A stretch of DNA of 14,387 bases from DATJUF01 sp035524095 (lineage in GTDB: Bacteria; Desulfobacterota; Binatia; Binatales; Binataceae): NCBI GenBank assembly GCA_035524095.1, contig DATKPK010000194.1, positions 1 through 14,387 of the forward strand. The letters run 5' to 3'. Each line of letters starts with the position of its first letter. The stretch's first letter is position 1. The notes under the pieces were generated by a model. It searched no databases. It had not been told where the DNA came from and worked only from the letters and a program-made list of their open reading frames with translations. The position numbers and the translations under genes are program-made. Below, in pieces: positions 1-7,233 of this stretch.

Positions 1-309
1 ATCGGTCATTCGTTCGGTGGCGCGATCGCGATCAACGCCGGTACCCTGAACCCCTCCGTGACCACAGTTATCGCTCTGTCGAGTCAGCTTGCCGGCGCTC
101 ACGTCGTTGGCGAACTAGCACCGCGCCCATTGCTACTGGTCCACGGCACAGCAGACACGATCCTACCCCATCGCAGTTCTGAAATGATCTACGAAAGGGC
201 AGGGGAGCCGCGCGAGTTGATGTTATTCGAGGAGGCCGACCATCGCTTCACCGATCGAGGCGACGAACTCTTCGCACTGGTCAGCGAGTGGCTCCAACAG
301 CATCTCTAA
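1..309 (+). CDS. Alpha/beta hydrolase, C-terminal part (5' end outside window)
   Basis: The reading frame is open from the first base of the window to a TAA, giving 102 residues, so only the C-terminal part of the protein is present. It begins at the nucleophile elbow, G-H-S-F-G-G, with the catalytic serine at visible residue 4. It continues with the acid-bearing strand (LLLVHGTADTILP, Asp in GTAD) and the histidine loop (EEADHRF). These are the three catalytic elements of serine alpha/beta hydrolases in their usual order and spacing, close to the dienelactone hydrolase/prolyl oligopeptidase-like small hydrolases. The substrate cannot be told. A GTG at 58 could be called as a start, but it lies downstream of the nucleophile and would give an inactive fragment, so it is not the real start. 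The gene converges on the small lipoprotein gene about 70 bases downstream. Confidence 0.85.
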   Translation: MGHSFGGAIAINAGTLNPSVTTVIALSSQLAGAHVVGELAPRPLLLVHGTADTILPHRSSEMIYERAGEPRELMLFEEADHRFTDRGDELFALVSEWLQQHL

Positions 310-381
310 TCGAGGCAGTGGACGAGAGCTAAGATTCCGCTCCCTTCGCAGCGCCGAGGCGTTAGCCATTCGCGATGCGCC

Positions 382-717
382 TCAGTGATGTGCGTCGCCT
401 CCATCACCACTTCCATGAAATCCTCCGCCACCGCCGTGAACCCCGCCGCTTCCATGAAAGGCCTCGTGGCCCCCGCCATGGTAGCTGCCGCCCACCGGGC
501 CATGGAAATACTCATGGTGACCGGGATCGCGCCAATGCTGTTCCCACGGGTGTTGAACCACGATATCAGGCTGGTACCCCAAGTAATTGCCCATTCCCCA
601 TGAATACGGCGCGTAACCATAGTTCGGGTAATCGTACCCATAGCCGCCATATGGTCCACAACCGAACAGACAGCAGGCGATCACGCCCGCTGCAATAATC
701 AAAATTGAGCGTCGCAT
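382..717 (-). CDS. Small Gly/Tyr/His-rich lipoprotein, function unknown
   Basis: The 111-residue product starts with a classic lipoprotein signal: basic MRRS, a hydrophobic core of about 12 residues, then the lipobox L-F-G-C with the modified cysteine at residue 20. The next residue is Gly, not Asp, which favours outer-membrane sorting if the Lol rule holds in this organism. The mature part has two low-complexity sections: a Tyr/Gly/Pro-rich stretch (about 21-50) and a Gly/His-rich tail (about 65-111) with many HGG and FHG units that could bind metal ions. A good ribosome binding site (GGAGGG, about 9 bases before the ATG) supports the start. The gene lies 36 bases downstream of the 23-residue-repeat membrane protein on the same strand, so the two are probably co-transcribed. 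I do not recognise a named family. Low-complexity composition means homology searches will be noisy. Confidence 0.7.
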   Translation of the reverse strand: MRRSILIIAAGVIACCLFGCGPYGGYGYDYPNYGYAPYSWGMGNYLGYQPDIVVQHPWEQHWRDPGHHEYFHGPVGGSYHGGGHEAFHGSGGVHGGGGGFHGSGDGGDAHH

Positions 718-753
718 ATTGGCATCACCCTCCGTTTCGAGCGGATTCAGGGT

Positions 754-1260
754 TCAGGGTGCCCCCCAGGATGGTTTGCCGTCCGTATGGTAGAAGGCGA
801 GGCCGGGGGTTTTAGCCGCTGGGACGTCGAGGCTGGTGCGCAGCTTGCCGCTAGCGTCATACAAGCCGAAACCAGGCGTTCCCTGCGGACCTAAAGCGAG
901 GGTTGCGCGCAGCGTGCCATTCTGATCGTACAAATCGATGCCCGGGATTCCGCTCGCAGTCAGATCGACCGTAAGCCGCGCCCTGCCACCGGGGTCTTCC
1001 AGATCAAAGCCCACTGATCCATCCGGCATTACTCCCATCCCGCCGCGGATCTTGCCGGTGCTGTCGTGCAGCACGAACTGCTGCGCATCAACGCTTTGGC
1101 CGACGGGATTGCTGGTCTGCGCCATCGTCAGTAACGCTCCGGCCGTCAGCATTACGGCCCCAATCGCGATTCGCAGGCGGCGGTTGCTTCGTTGCAACTC
1201 CGCTTGTCGGCGCTCCAAACGGGTTAACCGTTCGATCAACTCGCCTGTCATTTCTTCCAT
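754..1260 (-). CDS. Membrane-anchored protein with five 23-residue repeats, function unknown
   Basis: The 168-residue product has three parts. Residues 1-30 are a charged, probably coiled-coil helix rich in Glu, Arg and Leu. Residues 31-47 form one membrane segment (IAIGAVMLTAGALLTMA), and the short cationic stretch before it suggests the N-terminus is cytosolic. Residues 62-168 are five tandem units starting at 62, 85, 108, 131 and 154, an exact 23-residue period, with the last unit truncated. The consensus is hydrophobic-x-L-x-D-x-x-G-(K/R/T)-hydrophobic-R, then a second strand ending in G-x-P/V-G. Such strand-turn-strand units suggest a beta-rich repeat fold outside the membrane. The start ATG has AAGGA six bases upstream; a second in-frame ATG three codons later is less well placed. 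It is probably the first gene of an operon with the lipoprotein that follows. I know no function for this architecture. Confidence 0.75.
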   Translation of the reverse strand: MEEMTGELIERLTRLERRQAELQRSNRRLRIAIGAVMLTAGALLTMAQTSNPVGQSVDAQQFVLHDSTGKIRGGMGVMPDGSVGFDLEDPGGRARLTVDLTASGIPGIDLYDQNGTLRATLALGPQGTPGFGLYDASGKLRTSLDVPAAKTPGLAFYHTDGKPSWGAP

Positions 1261-1448
1261 GGTAATCCTTGCGTTTGGCGTCCCGCATTAGTCATCGCTG
1301 CCCTAAACTTGCCCGTTCCATGCTCACTCGTGGCGCCTGAAGGGATCAATCAAAAAATTTTGCCCGCGATTCTCCGCTATCGTTGCGAAAGCCACGAGCG
1401 TTCTCGTTGCTCTCTCCTGGTCCGCCAATCTGGACGCGGGCCGCATAC

Positions 1449-1458
1449 GCCTATAGGC
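1449..1458. promoter_or_regulatory. Perfect 10-base palindrome / possible asd promoter element
   Basis: The 229-base divergent gap between the repeat protein and asd contains the perfect palindrome GCCTATAGGC, 31 bases before the asd ATG. Its centre includes TATAGG, a 4/6 match to a sigma70 -10 box. The best -35 candidate, TGGACG at 1431, sits at a short 15-base spacing, so the promoter assignment is weak. The rest of the gap holds an AT-rich patch (CAAAAAATTTTG at 1351-1362) and nothing else I can name. Confidence 0.25.
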
Positions 1459-1489
1459 TTTACGAACAGGCATTTGCCCTTTGGTGAAG

Positions 1490-2569
1490 ATGAGAATTCC
1501 AGTTGCAATCGTTGGCGCCACCGGGATCGCTGGCCAGCAAGTACTGGCCGCCCTCGACGGTCACCCAGATTTCGAAATCGCGGCGCTAGCCGCTTCCGAA
1601 CGTTCCGCGAGTAAGACATTCGATGAAGCCATCACGGACATGGAAAGCGGTATGCGCCGATGGTATGTGGACGGTGGCGAACCGCCATCTGCGGCGCTGA
1701 AGCTCGAGGTTCAAGACGCCCGGGCGCTCCGCCTCGACGGCATCGGCGTCGTCTTTGCCGCAGTTGAAACCGATGCTGCCCGCGAACTCGAGCCGATCTA
1801 CGCGAAGTACGTTCCGACGGTCAGCACCGCGCGCCCCCATCGAATGGAGCCTGACATCCCACTGGTCATTCCGGGCGTCAACCTGGATCACCTTAAAATT
1901 GTCGAGGAACAACGGCGGCGGCGCGGATGGAAAGGTTACATTGCAACTCTGCCGAACTGCACTGCGACGGGCTTGGCCGTGACCCTCAAGGCGCTCGACC
2001 AGCGCTTCGGCCTTGAATCTGTTATCGTCACGACGATGCAAGGCATTTCCGGTGCCGGCCGTGACTTGCCAGCACTCGACATCGTCGAGAACATCATTCC
2101 TTACATCCCACGCGAGGAAGAACGCGTCACGATTGAGACCCGCAAGATTCTCGGCCAGTACTCCGCGAATGCCATCGCTGAGTTGCCAGTCAGAGTCAGC
2201 GCCACCTGCACCCGCGCGTCAGTACTCGCTGGACATACCGAATCGGTGACCGTTGGTTTGAAGCGCCCTGCCACCACCGAAGATGTGATCGCTGCATTCG
2301 AGGATTTCGGACAAGACTTCACGCAGCTAGGATTGACCAATGCACCGCGCCGCATGATCACGGTGCATCGCAATCCGATGCGGCCACAGCCGCGGTTGGA
2401 TCGTGACTCCGAGCGTGGCATGACCACCTCCGTTGGGCGCATCCGTGAAGACGAAGTGCTGCCCAACGGCGTCAAGTATTTGCTGGTAAGCCATAACGCC
2501 GCGATGGGCGCCGGACGCGGCGCTGTGCTGCTTGCCGAATACCTCAAACACGCCGGTTACCTTGGTTGA
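1490..2569 (+). CDS. asd: Aspartate-semialdehyde dehydrogenase, archaeal/fungal type
   Basis: This enzyme reduces L-4-aspartyl phosphate to L-aspartate-4-semialdehyde with NADPH, the branch point to lysine/diaminopimelate, threonine and methionine. The 359-residue product opens with the NADP-binding loop VAIVGATGIAGQ (residues 5-16). It carries the active-site cysteine in LPNCTATG (Cys157) and the catalytic histidine in LAGHTES (His249). The PNCTAT context, the overall length and the C-terminal SHNAAMGAGRGAVLLAEYL segment point to the archaeal/fungal subgroup and not the E. coli type. The frame is also open from a TTG at 1481 and a GTG at 1484. I chose the ATG at 1490 because MRIPVAIVGATG matches the usual N-terminus; a weak GGTGA lies just before it. 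No other lysine or threonine genes are in view, so it stands alone here, divergent from the small repeat protein. Confidence 0.93.
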   Translation: MRIPVAIVGATGIAGQQVLAALDGHPDFEIAALAASERSASKTFDEAITDMESGMRRWYVDGGEPPSAALKLEVQDARALRLDGIGVVFAAVETDAARELEPIYAKYVPTVSTARPHRMEPDIPLVIPGVNLDHLKIVEEQRRRRGWKGYIATLPNCTATGLAVTLKALDQRFGLESVIVTTMQGISGAGRDLPALDIVENIIPYIPREEERVTIETRKILGQYSANAIAELPVRVSATCTRASVLAGHTESVTVGLKRPATTEDVIAAFEDFGQDFTQLGLTNAPRRMITVHRNPMRPQPRLDRDSERGMTTSVGRIREDEVLPNGVKYLLVSHNAAMGAGRGAVLLAEYLKHAGYLG

Positions 2570-2658
2570 TCGATTCGGTCGGCTGGCGGGGCGGGCAGGG
2601 TGACGATTCGAGGATCTTCAACATCGTTCGAGTGATGACGCTGAATCTGATGCCGGAC

Positions 2659-2688
2659 TTGACTATGCTCTTCGCCTCCGATTTCTAT
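2659..2688 (+). promoter_or_regulatory. Possible sigma70-like promoter for the MFS gene
   Basis: TTGACT (2659-2664, 5/6 match to the -35 consensus) is followed after 18 bases by TTCTAT (2683-2688, 3/6 match to -10). If used, transcription would begin about a dozen bases before the ATG at 2707. That would agree with the absence of a recognisable ribosome binding site there (nearly leaderless mRNA). The -10 match is poor, so this is only a candidate. Confidence 0.25.
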
Positions 2689-2706
2689 CAGCGCGCGTAG
2701 CAATTC

Positions 2707-3918
2707 ATGTCCAAGCCGCAACCTGTTTCCGACTCCGCGCCGGACGCCAAGCACGGGCATGTGCCCTTGATGATCCTTTTCCTGACGGTCTTCGTCGACC
2801 TGTTGGGCTTCGGGATCGTGATTCCATTCCTGCCGCTTTACGCCGAGCGGATGCACGTTGGGGCTGCCGGTGTCGGCCTCTTATTGTCGATCTACTCTCT
2901 GATGCAGTTGCTAATGGCGCCGATTCTCGGCCGCATTTCCGATCATGTAGGCCGCCGTCCGATTATCATGCTCGGCTTGTTCGGCTCGTCGCTCGGTTAT
3001 CTCCTCTACGGCTTTGCCGGCTCCTTCGTGATGCTGCTGTTCTCTCGCGCCGTCCACGGTGCCTGCGCCGCCACGATATCTACCGCGCAAGCCTACGTCG
3101 CTGACACTACCGACGATTCCGGACGCGCTCGCGGGATGGGCATGATCGGCGCGGCTTTCGGGCTGGGCTTCGTTCTGGGACCTGCGATCGGCGGCTTGCT
3201 CGGTCATTCGAGCATGCGGATGCCGATCTTTTTCGCCTCGGCTCTCACTTTTGCCAATCTGATTTTTGCAGCAATGCGCCTGCCGGAATCGCACGAACCA
3301 GAACCGAACTCGCGTATCAACCTCGAAAATCTGGTAGCGCCTTTGCTCAACCTACCACGCGAGTTGACGGGCTATCGCCTTGAGCGCCTTTTTGGACTTT
3401 CATTCATTACGACTTCGGCGATTGCGGGCTTCGAAGCCACCTTCGCGATGATGGTCCCTCTGCGATACGGTTATGGACCATCTGGCGTCGGTGGCCTGTT
3501 GGCATTCGCCGGACTGACGCAGGCGATTACCCAAGGCTATCTGCTCGGCAAGATCGTTAAGCGGAGCGGCGAGTTGCCGCTGATTCGCATTGGTCTTGTG
3601 CTGCTGGCCCTAGGGTTGGCCCCGATGGCGAGCTTCCGTTCGCAGACGCCACTGCTGGTGACTCTTGCGTTACTCGCAATCGGTTACGGCCTGGCGAGTC
3701 CTTCGATTGCCAGCTTGATATCGAAGCGCACCGCGCGCGATAAGCAGGGTGAAGTTCTCGGCGTAAATCAGTCGGCGCAATCACTTGCGCGCATTGCTGG
3801 GCCGATCGTTGCTGGCTCGATTTACCAGTGGCTCGGCCCGCTGCCAGTCTATTTCGCGGGCGCGGCCTTCGCTCTGCTGGCGTTGCTGCTGGCGGCCGGA
3901 GTCAGGTCCGAGGCATAA
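2707..3918 (+). CDS. Major facilitator superfamily transporter, DHA1/TetA-like
   Basis: The 403-residue integral membrane protein has about 12 hydrophobic segments. The first carries the TetA-type signature FVDLLGFGIVIPFLPLYA (Asp31). The loop between segments 2 and 3 has motif A, GRISDHVGRRP (75-85), which is typical of the superfamily. Segment 4 has the motif B arginine (FSRAVHGA, Arg114), and segment 5 has the antiporter motif C (GAAFGLGFVLGPAIGG, 148-163). Motif C indicates proton-coupled efflux, so a drug or metabolite exporter is likely, but the substrate cannot be read from sequence. The hydrophilic N-terminus (1-18) is cytosolic. No clear ribosome binding site precedes the ATG, although the alignment to family N-termini supports this start. 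The small HemJ-like gene follows directly on the same strand and may be translationally coupled. Confidence 0.9.
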   Translation: MSKPQPVSDSAPDAKHGHVPLMILFLTVFVDLLGFGIVIPFLPLYAERMHVGAAGVGLLLSIYSLMQLLMAPILGRISDHVGRRPIIMLGLFGSSLGYLLYGFAGSFVMLLFSRAVHGACAATISTAQAYVADTTDDSGRARGMGMIGAAFGLGFVLGPAIGGLLGHSSMRMPIFFASALTFANLIFAAMRLPESHEPEPNSRINLENLVAPLLNLPRELTGYRLERLFGLSFITTSAIAGFEATFAMMVPLRYGYGPSGVGGLLAFAGLTQAITQGYLLGKIVKRSGELPLIRIGLVLLALGLAPMASFRSQTPLLVTLALLAIGYGLASPSIASLISKRTARDKQGEVLGVNQSAQSLARIAGPIVAGSIYQWLGPLPVYFAGAAFALLALLLAAGVRSEA

Positions 3919-3947
3919 GGGCGGGGTTCTGGGGGAAAACGACTACG

Positions 3948-4367
3948 CTTAACTGGATTCTCGTTATTCATCTTTTCGGCGTCGTGATGTGGCTCGGCGG
4001 TCTACTCACGGTCACCAGCCTGATGGCGCAAGTGCCGGACGAAGTCGGTGCGCCGCGCGAGCGTTTGATCAGTGCTAGCAACCGGATCATGCGGATGAGC
4101 GGGCATGCCGGCGCCGCAATCGCTATCCTCTTCGGACTGCTCGCGATCGCCGCCGCGCCGAATCTTCTAACTCAGCCTTGGCTCCACGCGAAACTGACAC
4201 TTGTGGCTATCCTGTTGTTCTTTCACATTCGGCTCGCGCGGCGTTTGAGCCGCCTCGAACGCGAGCGCGGCGAGGCCACCCGCCGCGAGTTCAGCATCGT
4301 TCACGGCATTGTCAGCTTACTGTTGCTCCTGATCTTGATTATGGTGCTGGTCAAGCCGTCCTTTTGA
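3948..4367 (+). CDS. HemJ/CopD-like four-helix membrane protein (start uncertain)
   Basis: About 139 residues with four membrane segments (about 3-21, 52-70, 78-94, 117-135). Segment 1 reads NWILVIHLFGVVMWLGGLL. Segment 3 begins WLHAKLTL with the conserved Trp, His and Lys (His80, Lys82). This pattern fits the HemJ (protoporphyrinogen IX oxidase) and CopD superfamily; His8 and Lys82 correspond to the His and Lys that matter in HemJ. HemJ would oxidise protoporphyrinogen IX in haem synthesis, but related CopD/DUF2269-like proteins look similar, so the function is tentative. The coordinates mark where family similarity begins, because no standard start exists there: the codon is CTT. The in-frame GTG at 3828 would overlap the MFS gene by 91 bases, and GTG 3984 or ATG 3987 would cut off most of segment 1. 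A GGGGG run (3931-3935) could serve a non-canonical ACG start at 3939 or 3945. Confidence 0.65.
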   Translation, partial: LNWILVIHLFGVVMWLGGLLTVTSLMAQVPDEVGAPRERLISASNRIMRMSGHAGAAIAILFGLLAIAAAPNLLTQPWLHAKLTLVAILLFFHIRLARRLSRLERERGEATRREFSIVHGIVSLLLLLILIMVLVKPSF

Positions 4368-4390
4368 CTGCCTTTGCCGGCTGGTTCGAC

Positions 4391-5578
4391 TCAACTCATG
4401 CTAGAGTAGGCGTAATCAGCAGCCTTCAACGCCGCTCCGCGAGCCAGTTCCAACCCCTGCGCCGACAGTACCGACTCGAGCGCGTTCAGTACCATCATTA
4501 CGTTCTCACGTGTCGACGACTCGCCTAGTAGGCCGATCCGCCAGACCTTGCCCTTGAACGGTCCGAGACCACCCGCGATTTCGATATTGAAATGCCGCAG
4601 CAAGTCGCTGCGAACCTTGGCATCGTCGATTCCTTCGGGAATCGTGACTACGGCCAGTTGCGGCAACCGATGACCCTCCTGCGCCACCGGCTTCAGGCCG
4701 ATCGCATCCAGACCGGCGCACATTGCCGTAGCGTTCGCCTGATGGCGCGCGAAACGCTGCGTCAGCCCTTCTTCAACCACGATTCGCAGCGCCTCGTAGA
4801 GCGCATAGTTCATCGTGATGGGCGCCGTATGATGGTAGAGACGCTCTGCGCCCCAATAGCGTTCAATCATCGCGAGGTCGAGATACCACGAACGCGATTT
4901 CTTCTCGCGGCTGCGCACAACCTGCATCGCGCGCTCGCTGAAAGTTACTGGCGCCAGTCCGGGCGGCGCGCTAATGCCTTTTTGCGTACAGGTATAGCAA
5001 GCGTCAATTCCCCATCGATCAATTTCAACCGGCACGCATCCGACCGAAGTAACCGCGTCCAGCAAGATCAGCGCGCCATAGCGATGTGCCATGGCCCCCA
5101 GTTCTTCGACCGGCTGATGCATTCCAGTAGACGTCTCAGCGTGCACAACGGCCACCAGCTTCGGCTTTCTTGCCGCTTTCAACGCTGCTTCAATTCGTGA
5201 TGGCTCGACGATCCTGCCCCATTCCGCTTCGACCCGATGGACTTGCCCACCGAGCCGTCCCGCCGCGTCTGCCAGCCGCTCGCCGAATGCCCCCGCGATC
5301 GCCACCACGACCTCGTCGCCATCCTCGATCAGGTTTGTCAGTGCGGTTTCCATACCCGATGAGCCGGTTCCCGAAACCGGAAAAGTGATTTCGTTGGCGG
5401 TCTGAAAGACAATTCTCAGCAGCCGCTTGATGTTCTCCATCACGTTCACGAAAACTGGATCGAGATGTCCGACCACCGGCGAGGCCATCGCCCTCATGAC
5501 CCGCGGATTGATGTTAGAAGGCCCAGGCCCGAGCAGAATTCGAGCGGGTGGGTTTAGTTCCGGAAAAGAGATTGACAT
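4391..5578 (-). CDS. Alanine/serine-glyoxylate aminotransferase, class V PLP enzyme
   Basis: The 395-residue enzyme is a fold-type I, class V aminotransferase that would transfer an amino group from alanine or serine to glyoxylate, giving glycine. Visible hallmarks are the N-terminal LLGPGPSNINPRV, the phosphate-binding GTGSSGMETAL (70-80), Asp174 in LLDAVTSVG (pairs with the pyridine nitrogen) and the Schiff-base lysine Lys200 in TQKGISAPPGLAP. Arg347 in VWRIGLLG would bind the substrate carboxylate. The frame is open 43 codons further upstream, but the ATG at 5578 has AAAGG at good spacing and gives the family's N-terminus. It converges with the HemJ-like gene (23 bases apart) and diverges from glcD, whose pathway produces glyoxylate. 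This strongly suggests its role is glycine formation from glycolate. Alanine versus serine as donor is not decidable from sequence. Confidence 0.9.
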   Translation of the reverse strand: MSISFPELNPPARILLGPGPSNINPRVMRAMASPVVGHLDPVFVNVMENIKRLLRIVFQTANEITFPVSGTGSSGMETALTNLIEDGDEVVVAIAGAFGERLADAAGRLGGQVHRVEAEWGRIVEPSRIEAALKAARKPKLVAVVHAETSTGMHQPVEELGAMAHRYGALILLDAVTSVGCVPVEIDRWGIDACYTCTQKGISAPPGLAPVTFSERAMQVVRSREKKSRSWYLDLAMIERYWGAERLYHHTAPITMNYALYEALRIVVEEGLTQRFARHQANATAMCAGLDAIGLKPVAQEGHRLPQLAVVTIPEGIDDAKVRSDLLRHFNIEIAGGLGPFKGKVWRIGLLGESSTRENVMMVLNALESVLSAQGLELARGAALKAADYAYSSMS

Positions 5579-5599
5579 GATGACCTTTATTCGCGCCGC

Positions 5600-5616
5600 G
5601 CGGTTTGCAAATCCGC
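5600..5616. promoter_or_regulatory. Operator-like inverted repeat in the aminotransferase/glcD divergent region
   Basis: GCGGTTTGCAAATCCGC consists of the 8-base palindrome TTTGCAAA flanked by GCGG and CCGC arms, with one unpaired T on the right. It lies 22-38 bases before the aminotransferase ATG, in the 158-base gap from which that gene and glcD diverge. A further GCGGTT half-site occurs at 5629-5634. The size and symmetry fit a dimeric repressor site that could control the leftward promoter or both. No regulator gene is present in the window, so the binding protein is unknown. Confidence 0.35.
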
Positions 5617-5736
5617 AACGAAGCGCACGCGGTTCTTGGTTTTTAGTGCGGCTGGGTGACATTATGACGAGCGAGCCGTCGATGGAAAAGCGCCAAGAAA
5701 AATGCACTTTCCCAATTCCGCGCTAGCATAAGAAAA

Positions 5737-7200
5737 GTGTATCCAAAAAGAACAGATCATAGACTACAACTTTCCTTCGACCCACAGGTCTTTGACCAGC
5801 TCGCGAGGGTTCTCGATGCCGACGGTATCGTTTCACGGCCATCGGAGCTTAAGGTCTACGAGTGCGATGGCTGGACGGTCGAGAGAAGTACCCCCGAATT
5901 GCTGCTGCGCCCACGCACGACCGCCGAGGTCAGCGCGATTCTCGAACTGCTCCATCGCCATGGCATTCCCTACGTGCCGCGTGGCTCAGGCACGGGTCTC
6001 TCGGGCGGCGCACTGCCCATCAACGCGCCGGTGATGATCTGCACCACGCGCATGAATCGCATCCTCGCGATCGATATCGCCAACCGCATCGTCGAAGTCG
6101 AAAGCGGTGTGGTCAATCTCCACGTAAGCAATGCCGTCAGGACTCAAGGATTTTTTTACGCCCCCGATCCATCCTCGCAGATGGCTTGCACGATCGGCGG
6201 CAATATCGCCGAAAACTCAGGTGGGCCGCATACGCTGAAATACGGAGTGACGACCAATCACGTTCTGGGCCTCGAATTGGTCCTGCCCGATGGTGAGATA
6301 GCACAACTCGGCGGGCCCCTCGATGAACGCTGCGGTTACGACTTGGTCGGTGCCGTAATCGGCGCGGAAGGGACCGCCGGGATCGTCACGAGGGCCACGC
6401 TCAGGCTCACCCGGACGCCTGAGGCGCACCGCACACTGCTCGCCATCTTCGCCGATGTCGACAGCGCCACTCGCGCCGTTTCAGCCATCATCGCCGCGGG
6501 AATCATTCCCGGTGCTATCGAAATGATGGACCAGTTGATCATCCGCGCTGTCGAAGCTGCCTTTCACGCTGGGATTCCTGAGGATGCCGGTGCCGTGCTG
6601 TTGATTGAACTTGACGGCCTCGCCTGTGGCCTCGACGATGGCGCTCAACGGGTCACAGAACTAGCCCGGGCGTCTGGAGCGGGCGAGGTACGCGTGGCTC
6701 GCGACGAGGCCGATCGCGCGACGCTCTGGAAAGCCCGCAAGCGCGCTTTCGGCGCTGTTGGCCGGCTAGCCCCAAATTACGCGACCCAGGACGGTGTCGT
6801 CCCACGCACTAGGCTGCCCGATATTCTTCGCGAGATAACCCAGATTAGCGCGCGTCACGATCTCAAAATCGGCAATGTATTTCACGCTGGTGACGGTAAT
6901 ATTCATCCGATCGTGCTCTATGACGAACGGAAGCCGGGTGACGTTCAGCGCGCGATCGATGCCGGTCGTGATATTCTCAAAGCCTGCATCGCGATGGGCG
7001 GTTCCCTCACCGGCGAACACGGGATCGGCGCGGAGAAAATGGCTGAGATGCCGCTCTTATTCTCGCCCGAAGATTTAATCGTGATGAGCGAATTGCGCCG
7101 GGTCTTCGACCCACTCGAACGGTCCAATCCCAACAAGGTCATCCCGATGCCGGGCTCATGTGTCGAGGTGACTGCGCCGCACCGTCAGGCTCCACTTTGA
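5737..7200 (+). CDS. glcD: Glycolate oxidase, FAD-linked subunit GlcD
   Basis: GlcD is the catalytic flavoprotein of the three-subunit glycolate oxidase that converts glycolate (and often D-lactate) to glyoxylate, with electrons passed via GlcF to the membrane quinone pool. The 487-residue length is usual for the family. The FAD-binding PCMH domain has the pyrophosphate loop PRGSGTGLSGGA (81-92) and the segment SSQMACTIGGNIAENSGG (146-163). The C-terminal FAD-oxidase domain has GNVFHAGDGNIHP (379-391), with histidines that bind the active-site metal or substrate in this family, and GEHGIG (426-431). The tail FDPLERSNPNKVIP is typical. The start is a GTG at 5737 with only a weak purine-rich stretch before it. 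It heads glcDEF, with 33 bases to glcE, and shares a control region with the divergent glyoxylate aminotransferase. Confidence 0.95.
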   Translation: MYPKRTDHRLQLSFDPQVFDQLARVLDADGIVSRPSELKVYECDGWTVERSTPELLLRPRTTAEVSAILELLHRHGIPYVPRGSGTGLSGGALPINAPVMICTTRMNRILAIDIANRIVEVESGVVNLHVSNAVRTQGFFYAPDPSSQMACTIGGNIAENSGGPHTLKYGVTTNHVLGLELVLPDGEIAQLGGPLDERCGYDLVGAVIGAEGTAGIVTRATLRLTRTPEAHRTLLAIFADVDSATRAVSAIIAAGIIPGAIEMMDQLIIRAVEAAFHAGIPEDAGAVLLIELDGLACGLDDGAQRVTELARASGAGEVRVARDEADRATLWKARKRAFGAVGRLAPNYATQDGVVPRTRLPDILREITQISARHDLKIGNVFHAGDGNIHPIVLYDERKPGDVQRAIDAGRDILKACIAMGGSLTGEHGIGAEKMAEMPLLFSPEDLIVMSELRRVFDPLERSNPNKVIPMPGSCVEVTAPHRQAPL

Positions 7201-7233
7201 TGGTAACCGCCCCCCGCGAAAGTCTCATCGCGC

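Noticed and set aside
356..383. GAGGCG...CGCCTC inverted repeat between the convergent hydrolase and lipoprotein genes
   Set aside because: The stem is only 6 bases with a 16-base loop and no T-run on either side, so it is too weak to call a terminator.
375..698. Plus-strand open frames opposite the lipoprotein gene
   Set aside because: They are Arg/His-rich shadows without a plausible start signal. The minus-strand frame has a lipobox and a strong ribosome binding site.
1586..2041. Minus-strand open frame of about 150 codons inside asd
   Set aside because: It is a shadow of a clear asd coding frame, a frequent effect in GC-rich DNA.
2557..2856. Minus-strand open frame ending between asd and the MFS gene
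   Set aside because: Most of it is the shadow of the MFS 5' end. The remaining part has no family-like pattern and no ribosome binding site for a shorter version.
5579..5707. A 43-residue N-terminal extension of the aminotransferase
   Set aside because: The frame is open, but the extension is unlike any family N-terminus. The ATG at 5578 has a good ribosome binding site and gives the normal start.
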